Source of the DNA: Chelydra serpentina
Taxonomy: Eukaryota; Chordata; Testudines; Chelydridae
DNA length: 64,000 nucleotides
Direction: 5' to 3'
Assembly: GCA_037349315.1 (NCBI GenBank)
Contig: JBAIAC010000006.1
Span: 17,209,501-17,273,500, forward strand
Made by a program: the position numbers and the translations under genes. The notes beneath the pieces are model-generated. The model was given only the letters and a program-made list of their open reading frames with translations. It did not search any database and was not told where the DNA came from. Numbering within the stretch: the stretch's first letter is position 1; each line of letters opens with the position of its first letter. Positions 44,233 through 55,714 of the stretch are shown in pieces.

Positions 44233-44950
44233 AAATAAAAGCACTAGAGAAGTGAAAAGTATTATATGAATTCATTAAAAAACTCGGATTAGCACTAAGG
44301 TTAGCCTATGAGGGACTCTCAAGTGTTTGAGCTTTGCTGCGTTGGGGAAGTTTTCCAGATGCCAGGTAGGGCCCTGGAGCATGATGGAAGGCCTTCCAGA
44401 GAAGATAAGTGTTAGATCAGAGGATCTGGATCTGAATTAATTTGTCTATTCAGATTTGATTTGTAACGATCTGTGATTATGCTTAAAACCCTATAGTAAT
44501 TTCCCAAATACTCTGGAGAGAGAAATTGTGTGTGTAGTAGCTTGATCTCACATTTCAACTACAGCCCCATAAGGCATGATCAACATCTAATAAAAAGAAA
44601 CCTGTGCACAAGGTTATTTCAGAACAAGATCATTTTGGATAGCTAACAGACTTTGCTTCTAACTGGTGAAGCAATGGTGTTTCATAACATAGCTCCTGTG
44701 TGGTCCATCACACTCTAGACTGACATATACACAATTTCTAAGCACTAAAAGTATAATTTGGGGAAGAGTTCTTTCCTCTGGCAACATTTTCTAAAGTATT
44801 TCAAGAAAGTGACTAGAGTTAATCAAGCTGTTGAGAACCTTGCAATAGTTTAATTTTATATATGAATTATGAGCCTCCAATCATGAGATATGGAAATCAA
44901 ATGGCATCCATTCAAGCCTGGAAGATAGAGTAACTTCCTACTCTGTCAGT
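44233..44950. other. No recognisable gene or repeat
   Basis: AT-rich flank of the LINE cluster. No coding frame of note. Confidence 0.4.
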
Positions 44951-45055
44951 TCATAGAATCATAGAATCTGAGGGTTGGAAGGGACCTCAGGAGGTCATCT
45001 AGTCCAAGCCCCTGCTCAAAGCAGGACCAACCCCAACTAAATCATCCCAGCCAGT
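44951..45055 (-). mobile_element. CR1 LINE 3'-end fragment, young type
   Basis: Words 'tcatagaatcatagaatc', 'gggttggaagggacctc' and 'aaagcaggaccaacccc' match the tail of the CR1 at 18813. Only about 105 bp were copied. Confidence 0.9.
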
Positions 45056-45959
45056 AGAATATGGCTTGCTAGATAGGCAGTTAATCCTCACTTCTGAGAT
45101 TAGCTGCCTCCCTGATCTGAATGTTTACCTCTGCTTGAACAACAAAAGGACCAAAACAAGAAACGGAAAACAGAGAGAGCGAGCAAAAAACCTAATTATT
45201 GTTTTCAGCAATACAATTAGCCTCCCTAATTGTCTCTCCTCAGTGATTTAAGCCAACTTTAAACATCTTCAGGGAGACAAACACAAGCTATTCCTGTAAC
45301 AACTGAGTGAATCTAAAAAAGGGAGAGTAAATACAAACTTTCCACTGAAATTTTTTTTCCTGAGTATGAATAAAACAAACATAAAGAGACTTCTCACAGT
45401 GGCATCAACAAACATTCAGTTTACAGGGGTTCAAGCTTTGGTGAGAATTTTGTAGTTATATCACTCTCTATCCAATTAAGTCTTTACCCGTTAGTCTCAA
45501 TCCTTGCATGTCAACTTTCTCCATAAAAAGCTTAGCACAATAAGAACTCTTCTAGAGCAAAAATAGAGAGAGTTCAATGGCAAGTTGTTTACAAGTATAT
45601 TTTTTCTACCACTTCTCTTGGTTTACATTTGCTATGTTGTGAAAGTCTCTATACTGGTACTTCAATTTCAGTTGTTCCTCTTGTGACACTGAAGGAATAA
45701 AGAATCCTACAGAGTTCTTGGTGCTTTTGCATTATATCCTTTTAACTGTGCAAACCTTTAGAGGGAGTATATTAAGATGAGCTAGGTTCAAGTGTCATCC
45801 ACAAGAGAACTACACTGAATTTACTTTATTTTTTTTTTCATTTCTTTAAAAAAATTATTTTCATGTTGCTTTTCTAAAGATGCCACTCTGACATACCTGG
45901 AATCTGCTAGCTCTGTGAAGCTCCAATGTACTTATGCAGCTGCATAAGTCTAGTCCTGC
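45056..45959. other. No recognisable gene or repeat
   Basis: AT-rich DNA; poly-T near 45830. No coding frame supported. Confidence 0.4.
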
Positions 45960-46022
45960 TATGAGTGTGGGGGACTAGATGACCTCTTGGGGTCCCTTCC
46001 AGTCCCATGATTCTATGCTTCA
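45960..46022 (+). mobile_element. CR1 LINE 3'-end fragment
   Basis: Words 'ggggactagatgacctc', 'ggggtcccttccag' and 'atgattctatg' are the plus-strand CR1 tail with its terminal octamer-type repeat. Confidence 0.8.
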
Positions 46023-46424
46023 CTTTAACCACATAAGTAGACCCATTGATTTTCATGGGGCTACACACATACTTGGAGTTACTCATGTGCTTATGTACCT
46101 TGATGAATATGGACTTAATTCACAAAACAGTGGCATTGCAATCTTCCCTACACTGTCTTGCCAGTATGCCCCAACCCTGACCTGCAGCGTCACCTATGGG
46201 GTAATAGGAACTGCATTATCCAATATTCTTGCAATCTGTGTATTGTGAAGGTCAACACATCAGTGCCAGCTAGTGCTGAATGTTGCAGTTGATTGTTCTG
46301 TGGATGCCTTCCCATTAAGAACTTGATCGAGACCACCAACTAATTTAAGATTGGGACTCAAATCAGATATCCCATAACAATGTTATGTTTTTGATACGAT
46401 GTGTTTGCTTGCTCGTATGGGTAT

Positions 46425-46805
46425 TAGAACTGGGCAAAAATGTTTTCAGTGAACAGTAAATGCATTTTGGGGAGCACTGAAACTATTTATAAATTCAGGT
46501 CAAATACAATGAACAGTTTCATCTAAAAAAGCTGGTAATTTTTTTCCAGAAACATTAAATTGTTTTGTGTTGGCGTTTTCAAAACAAATGTTTGACATTT
46601 GATTTCAAATTGACATTCATTTTGAAAATGTCAGTTTGAATTTACATTTCATTTCAAAATCTTGTTTCAAAACAACATTCAAAATGTTTAGCTGACTTGA
46701 TTTATTTATTTGGTTTTTCAATTCAGTGATAAAACAAAAAAACCCCACAGTTTTTGGTTTAAAATGAAGAGGGTTTTTTGCATTTTTCAGTTTGGCCACC
46801 AAACC
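46425..46805. repeat. AT-rich interspersed repeat with TTTTCA/TGAAAA blocks
   Basis: Member of the family described at 1030-1335, with 'aactgggcaaaaatg' at its start and alternating 'ttcaaaa' and 'ttttgaaa' blocks. Confidence 0.45.
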
Positions 46806-47649
46806 CAACAAATCTATTATTCATTAAACTGTAGTGGATTTATATAGTAAGCAGTAGCTTTGCACTAACGAATCACTTCACTTAGATTTTGGAGAATGCT
46901 AGCTGTCAGTTGTGGTGCAATTATTTTTAAAAGCCAAGTATTGTATCTGGAAACTATTTCCTGTCTGCATATCTCTAACTGCCTAAACATTTAGTTTAGC
47001 AGAATTTAAGATGATTGGTAATAGCACGACATGGTGACATTAAGTAATATTATAGATTCTAGCTAACTAGATTGTGTTAGCAAAAGGTAATTTTTTTCAA
47101 CAATGGGTAGTACTTAAATTGTATTAAAATTTAAACCCTGATATTTGCATATTTTTATGTATTGCATATATGACATATTTATAACAACTCCTGTTGCTGG
47201 ATCTGTATTTGGCATATGTGTTCTTCCACTTTTGCCACAAACTTTCTTTTTGCTTACAGGCTGGCAGTCTTCTAACTTGGATCAAATCATTTCTGGTTTT
47301 GTGACAGCCTCAAAGCAAACTGAGGCTTTGTAATTCCATACACTGCCTCCTCTTTACACATATGTATTTGCTCGGCTTGTGCCTTTTTATGTGTTAAAGG
47401 ATTAGTCATTTATTCAAATCAAGTTGAGTTCCCCAATTTATGAACTTTTCATGAACTTTTGGTGGATTTGTTGCAAACACTATCCTGTCCTGAATCATTT
47501 CATCATTCACAGCTGTATCTTTAATTAATCCACAGACACTTGGATCTTGCACTTTGTTACAAAATGGATAGCACATCAATTTTGGGTTAGCTCTTGGATT
47601 GACATATTCATCAAATTTATTGAGCTCAGCTCTTTTTTTTTCATTTCAG
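46806..47649. other. No recognisable gene or repeat
   Basis: AT-rich DNA without supported features. Confidence 0.4.
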
Positions 47650-47755
47650 GTGACAGATAGATTAATAGATTTAAAAGCCAAAAGGGACCATTATGATAAT
47701 CTAATTTAACCTCTTGCATAAAACAGGTCACAGAATTTCACCCAGAGATTCCTGT
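47650..47755 (-). mobile_element. CR1 LINE 3'-end fragment, old
   Basis: Words 'agccaaaagggaccatta', 'aacctcttgcataaaacag' and 'cacagaatttcacccag' follow the minus-strand CR1 tail. Confidence 0.7.
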
Positions 47756-47877
47756 ATCTGCACCCAGGTATTCTAAATATTTCTCCTTTTCTCATCCCTC
47801 AAAATAAACAGACGACAGCTTTTCCCTCCTCATCTTTGGATTTCAGGGGATCCTTTGGATGGTTTTTGAATTTCTTC

Positions 47878-48163
47878 AGCTATGGCTACATTATAGCTTA
47901 GGTTGATAAAACTTATGTCGCTTGGAGGTGTGCATAAGCCACTCTCCCATAAGCGACATAAGTTACACCAACCTAAGTGCTGGTGTGGACAGCGCTACGT
48001 TGGCAGGAGAGCTGCTCCCGCCAACATGGCTACTGCTTCTCATTCGGGGTGGATTAATTAAGTCGATGGGAGAGCTCCCTCCTGTCAGCTTAGAACAGCT
48101 ACACTAACAGTGCTACAGTGGAGCAGCTGCACCACTGTAAATGTTCTAGTGTAGCCATAGCCT
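47878..48163. mobile_element. MITE with TIRs
   Basis: The ends are AGCTATGGCTACATTA and the near-complement TAGTGTAGCCATAGCCT. Internal words 'acttatgtcgctt' and 'aagcgacataagt' form a hairpin. No coding capacity. Distantly similar in its ends to 6406 and 60712. Confidence 0.7.
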
Positions 48164-48463
48164 CCCACTACTCAGGAAGGGTCTTGCTTTCTCAGTTCAA
48201 CCTAGGATGGTGGTGACCCTATGTCTGGTGAGTTAGAAATTCATAGATTGATTAGACCTGTCAAGCTAGAAGTGAATATCTCTATACCCCATTATCTCTG
48301 AATGTGCCTGAACCATCTAGTTTCTTATATCATCATTTTAAGTTACCCATGCAAGTTCTGGAGAACAAGTTTACCTTGTGGTTTGTTGTTAAAATTGAAA
48401 AATGAACCATGATTACAAATCGAGAAATGATACATCATGAATTTGATATTTTAGTTAGTGATA

Positions 48464-48605
48464 GGTTTCAGAGTGGTAGCCGTGTTAGTCTGTATCAGCA
48501 AAGACAATGAGGAGTCCTTGTGGCACCTTAGAGACTAACACATTTATTTGGGCATAAGCCATCGTGGGCTAAAACCCACTTCATCAGATGCATGGAGTGG
48601 AAAAT
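48464..48605 (+). mobile_element. tRNA-derived SINE (turtle type)
   Basis: Starts GGTTTCAGAGTGGTAGC, with the A-box-like 'gtagccgtgttagtctg', then the body words 'gtggcaccttagagactaac' and 'tttatttgggcataagcc'. Its 3' end runs without a visible break into the Penelope-like sequence at 48606-49031. Confidence 0.85.
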
Positions 48606-49031
48606 ACAGTAGCAGGTATAAATATACGGTACACGAAGAGATGGGAGTTGCCTTAGCACTGACCCCCCACTTGGTAACAAGACAATTCAACTAACTGTAG
48701 AATACCAAGGGAGGAAAAATCACTTTTGTAGTGGCCCATTTCAAACAGTTGACAAGAAGTGTGAGTAACAGTAGGGGGAAATTAGTTTTTGTAATGACCC
48801 ATCTACTACCCGTCTTTATTTGGGTCTAATTTGCTAGTGTCCAGTTTGCAAATTAATTCCAGTTCTGCAGTTTCTCATTGGAGTCTGTTTTTGATGTTTT
48901 TTGGTTGAAGAATTGCCCCTTTTAAATCTGTTATTGAGAGACCAGGGAGATTAAAGTGTTCTACATTCAAAAACCAGTAGGAGAACACTTCAGTCTCCCT
49001 GGTCACTCAATAACACACTTAAAAGTGGCAA
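48606..49031 (-). mobile_element. Penelope-like element remnant with a foldback
   Basis: Minus-strand translation of 48785-48962 gives words of the Penelope C-terminal GIY-YIG-linked region: 'EHFNLPG', 'ITDLKGAILQPKN' and 'ETAELELICKLDT'. Stops are present. The first 50 bp of this region (48913-48962) are repeated in inverted orientation at 48982-49031 across a 19-bp spacer, so the remnant ends in a hairpin. Confidence 0.75.
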
Positions 49032-49615
49032 ATGCTAATATACATATGCAGCAGGGAAGGTGTTAAAGCCAAAAGGTCTGAAAATGTGTGCACACTGACA
49101 GGAGATTGGGGGAAATGTGCTGAATCACTTTCAGTGATGAACATTTAAAAATAGGGCACAGATGCCTAATTTAAATATAGAAATTTCCTTGGCATCTTAG
49201 TTGTTGCTATGTCCCCCCCCCCCCCCCATATTTTATTCACACATTTAACTTTACTAGTTCTGATTTGCTTTGTTAACTTCAGGAAGCTGACAGATAATCC
49301 ATGCTTTGAAAGACTCCAACTCATTTCAAATGGACATGAAATTTAGTTGAATCTATGAATTTTAAAAATATTAAAACCTTTTTGTTAATGTGAGTTGTGG
49401 TAGGGAAAGGTGTGTGTCTGATGCCTCGGAGATTTGGAGTGTGAAATCCTGGCTCCATTGAAGTAAATGACAAAACACTCATTGACTTCCATGGGGCAAG
49501 GACTTCACCAGAAATTTTTACCTATTTAACTATCTGCATTTTTCATGTACACATCAATGTGGAATCTGAGCATTAGTTTAAAATTAGGATATGGATATTC
49601 CTCACTAAATGACTA
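49032..49615. other. No recognisable gene or repeat
   Basis: AT-rich DNA with a poly-C run near 49213-49227. Confidence 0.4.
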
Positions 49616-49625
49616 ATTTGATTCT

Positions 49626-49736
49626 CAAGTATCAGAGGGGTAGCCGTGTTAGTCTGGATCTGTAGAAGCGACAAAGGGTCCTGTGGCACCTTATAGACTA
49701 ACAGAGGTATTGAAGCATAAGCTTTCGTGGGTGTTC
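49626..49736 (+). mobile_element. tRNA-derived SINE (turtle type), short copy with target duplication
   Basis: Starts 'aagtatcagaggggtagcc', contains 'gtgttagtctggatctg' and 'gtggcaccttatagac', and ends 'gctttcgtgggtgttc'. It is flanked by a perfect 10-bp duplication, ATTTGATTCT (49616-49625 and 49737-49746), so the insertion edges are clear and the 3' shortening happened on insertion. Confidence 0.9.
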
Positions 49737-49869
49737 ATTTGATTCTGTGATTTGTAAGATATAGTGAGGGGTAATTAATGTTTTAAACAGTTTGAGATTG
49801 ATAACAAGAGCATGAACTTGTAAAGTATTTTTTATTCTTATTGCATTTAATATACCTGTATGTTTGGAT

Positions 49870-50130
49870 TTTAGTAGAGGTGGTCAAAATTTTGAAACAT
49901 TTTCGACTACAACATGGCTTTGCGACTAAAAACATTTTTGTGTAAGATTTTCATTTGAGATGATACTTCATTGAAAAATCAAAAACTGAAAACCAAGCTT
50001 ACTTTAGTTAAAACTTTTCAGTTTTCAAAACCCTAACACTATTTTTTTCTACCAAAAGCTGAAAATTTTTACTGAAAACAGTTTATCTGAAAACTTCCCC
50101 CATTAAGTTTTGTGGGTTTACTGAAAATTC
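49870..50130. repeat. AT-rich interspersed repeat with TTTTCA/TGAAAA blocks
   Basis: Opens 'agaggtggtcaaaattttg', with dense 'gaaaa' and 'ttttc' blocks; same family as 1030-1335. Confidence 0.5.
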
Positions 50131-50147
50131 CTTTAATTATTTTTAGA

Positions 50148-50460
50148 AACAAGATGGGTGAGGTAACATCTTTTATTGGACCAACTTCTGTTGGTGGAGG
50201 GGGACAAGTGTTTGAGCTCCACAGAGCTCTTCCTGAGGTGTGGAGAAGGAAACCACAGTGTCCAAGCTAAATAAAAGGTGAGAGTGATTAAGCATAAGAC
50301 TGATATGCAGGTTGTATGAGTCCATTTAAAATGAAGTGGGCAATTAACACCTCTCCAGTCATAGGACAATGGAGGGGCAGCAGGGTGTGTTGCAAGTTTT
50401 GTAATGGGCCATAAAACCATTGTTTCTGTTAAATCCATGGTTTTTAGTGACTAGCAGAGT
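50148..50460. repeat. Turtle interspersed repeat, possible Penelope-related or SINE tail
   Basis: Words 'gatgggtgaggtaacatc', 'ttttattggaccaacttctg' and 'gagctccacagagctcttcc' are familiar to me from turtle genomes as a high-copy repeat. The 101-codon minus-strand frame across it (50133-50438) is probably non-coding. I cannot assign a class. Confidence 0.5.
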
Positions 50461-51629
50461 TACACATTTAAGTTCCCAGGCTCATCTTTTGAAGATATTG
50501 TGCAGGTTTCCTCTAAGGATGGGGACGGAAAGGTCAGATATGGATTGATCAGTTCTAAAAAGGTGATAACCCACAGGCGATTGGGTGTTTTTGTCTTTGT
50601 CTAGAGACAATGACAGACCTCTTTACAGCTAATGGGCGCTATGCACCTTCTTTCAGGTTAAATGTAAGAGCAATCAAATGCCTCTTTATGTGGTGATAGA
50701 TGGAAACAATATGAGGCTACTGCCCAGAGCACTGGGGTGCATGCTGAAGGCTGAGCAGACCCAAACTGCATAGTCTGAGGGGTTTCTCTGGAAGTGGGTG
50801 AAAATGTAGGGGCTAGAGGATAGTTTGAGAATCTTTGTATGTGTTAGAGAAGAGGAGAAAAACCACTAGGCAGCAAGATAAGCAGTTATGAGTGTCACCC
50901 TGAGACGGAGCGCGGAGAAATGTTCTTGGGTATTAGACAGGCAGGCTTGGTACTAGACTAGACAGGCAGAACCTGTCTGCTGTTATCTGTTTTAACAGTG
51001 TTCAGGGAAACAGGACTTTGTGTCCTTTCTTTGTAAATGAGCACAGTTGCACCAAGGAATAGATCTGCTTGTGTAATCAATGACTTCTTGTAACAGAAAC
51101 AACCGTGCATATTGTTTAACAGCACAGGCCAAAGGGGCAGTATGTAAAGTTTATGTAAAGTTACTGCTTCCTACCTACATGTGTAAAGAAGAATAAGGAA
51201 AAGCTGTCACATTTGTGTGCACATTGATGATAGATAATAAATCCATGGCAGCAGATATGAAAGATGGTTACTCTCTAATTATACTGCTTAGCCTAGCAGT
51301 ATCATATCATGTGACTAATACGCTACCTTCATTATGTATTGATGAACCCCATTGGATAGGGTACATCATGCTTACACAATGGTCCACTTTTTTCCCCCTC
51401 TCAAATTCTACAAAAACAGAACCACAACTGACTGAAGGAGGACACAGTTCCATCACCTTCTGTTAGTTAACTGTATGCACTGAACATGTCCTTTTCTTTC
51501 TTTATCAATTTTTATGGTTACATTTAAAGATATGCATGCTTAGATAAGAGGTTTATATTCCAGTTCCTCTTTTATATGGTTGATTATAAACAGGCCTCTT
51601 TAGAAAGCAATGTGGTCCAGCAAATATGG
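50461..51629. other. No recognisable gene or repeat
   Basis: Unassigned DNA without supported coding frames. Confidence 0.4.
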
Positions 51630-51760
51630 CAAGGGATAGGACTTCAGCAGACCCTGGTTCTAGTCTGAACTCTTCCATTGACTTGATATGTGGCCTGGAG
51701 CAAATGTCTCTCTCTGCATATTTCTATTTTAAAGCTTTTGGATCCAGTTCTTCATCTACT
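51630..51760 (+). repeat. MIR SINE fragment
   Basis: Words 'gcaatgtggtccagc', 'agaccctggttctagtc' and 'catatgtggcctggagcaa' (approximate) follow a plus-strand MIR head and core. Diverged. Confidence 0.55.
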
Positions 51761-52680
51761 CCATAATACTGCGGAGGGTGAACTCACCCCTGTGCCAAAA
51801 GTTTATGCATCTCTTAAACCACTTTGAATTTTGAGTGAGTCTTAAGTAGAATTTAGGCTTAAGAATCTCAAACCGCTCCATCCCTAGCATTTCATGATCT
51901 TCATAAACTTCAGCCCATGTTCTCAAAAAGTCTGATAACCTGTTCTGGAATTATTTGCATCTTACAACATCTTTCTGGCGTCCTTCTATCAACAATTGTC
52001 TCCCCGCTAAGCTCTCGGCCCCTTTCTGTAGGATGTTCTTCTTTAAGGCCTGAATTTGCCAAACTCAGCTTCCAAATGAAGCTTCTTGGGATGGTTCACT
52101 TCTAGCCCCTGCAAAGATTATCTGCAGGGTTCAATTTGTGAACTTATTGTATAGTTCTTAATCATATGTAAATTGGGCTGCAAATTTGGGTCCTTATTTA
52201 TTTAACTGTCAGGACTTTTCTCCTGAATGGTTATCAAGTGATATTCAGCAATATGAGCAATACATTTAGAAATTGCTGTGGGCACTTCAAGTTATATACT
52301 CATTAATGAAATAAGAACCTATAAAATGGACTATAAACTATTAAATTTGATGCCATTACTAGCTTTGAAGTGGATATTGTAAGCAAAGCATCAAAAAGCA
52401 TTCTCTGGAAGAGAAGCATCACTTCTTTTTATGTACTTTGTCTATTTAATTTGTCTATGAAATTGCACCCTAAAATAATAATGATAATATGAATACATTA
52501 TACTTATTGCAGCGAATAAAGCCAAAGACACTGGGTAACATACTGTGTTCTTTTAATTACATCTGTAGTAATATCTAATAAGAAAAAAGAGAGAGAGGTG
52601 TTCTACATATGATTTTAGTGGGACTATTCATTGTAGTAAAGATAAGTACTTGTGTAAGTAAAGACGGGAGAATAAGGGAT
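51761..52680. other. No recognisable gene or repeat
   Basis: AT-rich DNA without supported features. Confidence 0.4.
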
Positions 52681-53055
52681 TTTTCAGTTCACTGGCAAAT
52701 TCAAAAAGTTTTTAAAAAAGCATTTCAAAATTTTTGGAAAATTGAAGAGTCTAAGAAAAATTCATTTGCATTAAAATGAAATGCTTCATTTCAGCAAAAT
52801 CCAAACATCTTGTTTCCATTTTGACCATTTTCAAATATTTTTGCATTTAAAAAAAATAAAACTCAAGTAAATTTGAAAAAGTCTATTCAAAACAAAAAGT
52901 CCAAACATTTTGTTTTGAAAATGTCTGTATATAGTTGTTGTTTTTTTTAACAGAAACAATTGAGCAAAACCAAAAACAAGTACAAAATGTTTTGGTATCA
53001 TGAAATCTGCTTTTTTCCACAGAAAAAAGTTTTGGGTGAAAAATTTCACCTTGCC
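52681..53055. repeat. AT-rich interspersed repeat with TTTTCA/TGAAAA blocks
   Basis: Same family as 1030-1335. 'aaaatttcaccttgccc' marks its right edge. Confidence 0.5.
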
Positions 53056-53149
53056 CTAAATTTATCTCTGCAAGAATGGGTCCCAAATTTGCATCATATA
53101 AAATTGTGGCATTCTGATTATATGAATGGTCATGTCTTGAGCTCCTCTT

Positions 53150-53446
53150 GGGGTAGGTCTACACTTACCCGTCGCGTCGGACGCGTCGGATCGATGTTCT
53201 GGGTTCGATTTATCGCGTCTTGTCTAGATGCGATAAATCGAACCAGGAAGTGCTCCCCCGTCGACGCTGGTAATCCAGCTCGACGAACGGAGTAGGCGGA
53301 GTCGACGGGGGAGCCTGCGCGCTGCGTGTGGACCCCGGGTAAGTACGTTTTCATTCGAACTAAGATAGTTCGACTTCAGCTACGTTATTCACGTAGCTGA
53401 AGTTGCGTATCTTAGTTCTAATTGGGGGGTTAGTGTAGACCAGCCC
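53150..53446. mobile_element. CpG-rich MITE with TIRs and two internal hairpins
   Basis: The left end GGGGTAGGTCTACACTT and the right end AGTGTAGACCAGCCC pair. The hairpins 'ggttcgatttatcgcg' near 53200-53243 and 'cttcagctacgt' near 53376-53402 are at the same places as in the copy at 6406-6700. Same family, better preserved, CpG still abundant. It produces short GC-rich open frames that are not genes. Confidence 0.85.
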
Positions 53447-54526
53447 TTGGAGTATGTAGAGCTTAAAATCTTATCATGTGTCATTGAAATGGTAATTTAT
53501 CCTGTATTAGCAGTAAAGTTTTATATTTGATCTGGGATCCTGCTGTCATTAGGTTTTATAACTGTACTTACAGATATTTATATAATATATAGGCAGACAT
53601 TTTCTTTTTATCATAGATTTACTGAAATGATATTAACCGACAAAGATAAAATTTGATAGAACTCATTATTTTCTCAATTTTAACTTATTTGCAATGAATA
53701 TACCTGTTTCTCAGATGATTAGCTGTAGTACTAGTAATGATCATTTTTCTTTGCTTTCTCGTTAATTTAGTTGTGCAAGGGCATGAACACTATTACATGG
53801 ACTGAAAATGGATGAAGGACAATAAATCATAATGATAAACAGTAACGTTTCAGTATTGGGGGAATGGTCTAATGGGATATTGCAAGGATCAGTTTTAAGT
53901 CGAGTTTGATTTAATATCTTTTTAATGATGTGGGGTAAACAGCATATTGTTATGCATATATTATACGAAATGAGGGGAGGTATTATAGGTACTAGTGAAG
54001 ACATGGAAATAGTACATAGAAAAACGGGCAGAAAATAATTAAATTCATCTTTGAAAAAATGCAAGTATGGGGAAAGAATTAAGCTACATCACAGATGTTA
54101 AAATATTACTTGAATCTGAAAAGTAAATCTATTAAAATAGCATTCTGGGGTTCCATATTAACCATCTCTTAGTGGCTATTTCAAATGTTCTCAGGTAACC
54201 AGTAAACAAGATTATTTTTTCTGAACTGCTGGCTTTGTAAATTCAACCTGGGTGCAAAGAGTCAAGCTGGGTTCTGTCCTTCTCATCCATTTTCTCTAGT
54301 AATATATGTTCTGCAGGCTAAATTGTCTCTTCAATGACAACTCTGCACCCCATTGCTTTCAATAGATTTCCCACTGTAAGTGACTGGAAATTAGCGGACA
54401 ATTCTGTCTATGATGTAAAGGAAAGAATGGACTCCCACTCTCTCTCTCTCTCTCATCTGTTTTGTCTCTTTGTGCTAGCAAGAATGAAAAGCAATAAAAA
54501 CTCATTTTCATTACTAAAGGAAGTAG
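53447..54526. other. No recognisable gene; (TC)n near 54438-54454
   Basis: AT-rich DNA. Short chance frames only. A dinucleotide TC run is the only simple repeat. Confidence 0.4.
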
Positions 54527-54534
54527 ATATGACA

Positions 54535-54658
54535 TAGGGTTACCAGACAGCAAGTGTGAAAAATCGTGACGGGGCTTGGGGGGTAATAGGAGCCTATATA
54601 GGAAAAAGACCCAAAAATCGTGACTGTCCCTATAAAATCAGAACATCTGGTCACCCTA
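54535..54658. mobile_element. hAT-type MITE with 8-bp target duplication
   Basis: The left end TAGGGTTACCAGACA pairs with the right end ATCTGGTCACCCTA. The flanks ATATGACA (54527-54534) and ATATGACT (54659-54666) form an 8-bp duplication with one change. The 124-bp interior, with 'aaaatcgtgac' in direct copies, has no coding capacity. Its ends resemble those of the element at 18549. Confidence 0.88.
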
Positions 54659-54753
54659 ATATGACTCTAAATTCACAAAATGAGCAGAGCTGGTTGAATA
54701 AAGATTGTGGATAATGGACTTGACTAATTTTCCCAGTCAACTGATGAATAGCC

Positions 54754-54786
54754 TTATTATTATTATTATTTATTATTTATTATTAT
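54754..54786. repeat. (TTA)n microsatellite
   Basis: About 11 units of TTA/ATT with two slips. Confidence 0.85.
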
Positions 54787-55449
54787 GCCAGCATTAGAGA
54801 TATTTGAATGAGATTCATCAAAGGCTAGATTCTGCTTGGCTTTTGAATGGGGCATGTAACGGAGCAGGAAAAGGGACAGGAAGCTTCTCACACACACAGA
54901 TACCTTGCACTGCCTGTGTATGAACATGGCAGAACTGTAATTGCTTTGCTCTGTCTCCAGACCATCATGGTAACCCATAAATGGTGTAGTATCAAGAATG
55001 CTCCCCCTCTGTACTGGGATCCCTGAAAGGCATTCTGATGACATAATGGTTGCCCTACACTGGCAGTATGGGAAACAGGAAAGGCTTGAATTGTGACACC
55101 ATTTTGTTTCACTTGCAAAGCACAATATTTAGAGAGCCCAAGACATAAAATCGCTCTAAAACAAATACCTTGACCCAGGCGACTGGAGCAAGCATCCTGT
55201 ATTAGTGGGTGGCACCTGCAAGTAAAATGAACTTATTCTAAATAGAAGCAACATTTAAATGGCTCTTTCTAGAAAAGATCTTCTTTATTGGCCCTGGCAG
55301 GGGTATTAATTAGATAATCAGAAAGAAAATAGTTTTTTTCCGTCTCTCAAATTCTATTGTCCATAAATCTTTAGTGGTTGTCAAATTCAATAAATCCTAA
55401 TATTAAACAATGACTTATGCAACGCAAGTTGTACCTACTTTCAACCTTC

Positions 55450-55655
55450 AACCAAAGAAAGGAATAGCTCAGTGGTTTGAGCATTGGCCTGCTAAACCCA
55501 GGGTGGTGAATTTAATCCTTGAGGGTGCCATTTAGGGATCTGGGGAAAAAATCTGTCAGGGGACAGTACTTGGTCCTGCTAGTGAAGGCAGGGGACTGGA
55601 CTCGATGACCTTTCAAGGTCGTTCCAGTTCTAGGAGATTGGGATATCTTCTATTA
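55450..55655 (+). mobile_element. tRNA-headed SINE with CR1-like tail
   Basis: Words 'tagctcagtggtttgagc', 'ctgctaaacccaggg', 'tggtcctgctagtgaagg' and 'gactcgatgacctttcaag' follow the copy at 14416. Confidence 0.85.
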
Positions 55656-55714
55656 TTTATGTAATTAAAATAGGAATACTGAAAATAATTGCCATACTCT
55701 TATGGCATTCCCCA

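Noticed and set aside
48464..48530. Second kind of tRNA-like head ('gtagccgtgttagtctg')
   Set aside because: It is part of a multi-copy SINE (7891, 48464, 49626) and not a functional tRNA gene.
50133..50438. 101-codon minus-strand frame
   Set aside because: It covers a high-copy non-coding turtle repeat and shows no domain.
52960..53354. Two overlapping frames across 53.15-53.35 kb
   Set aside because: They fall in the CpG-rich MITE and its hairpins, which explains the matching frames on both strands.
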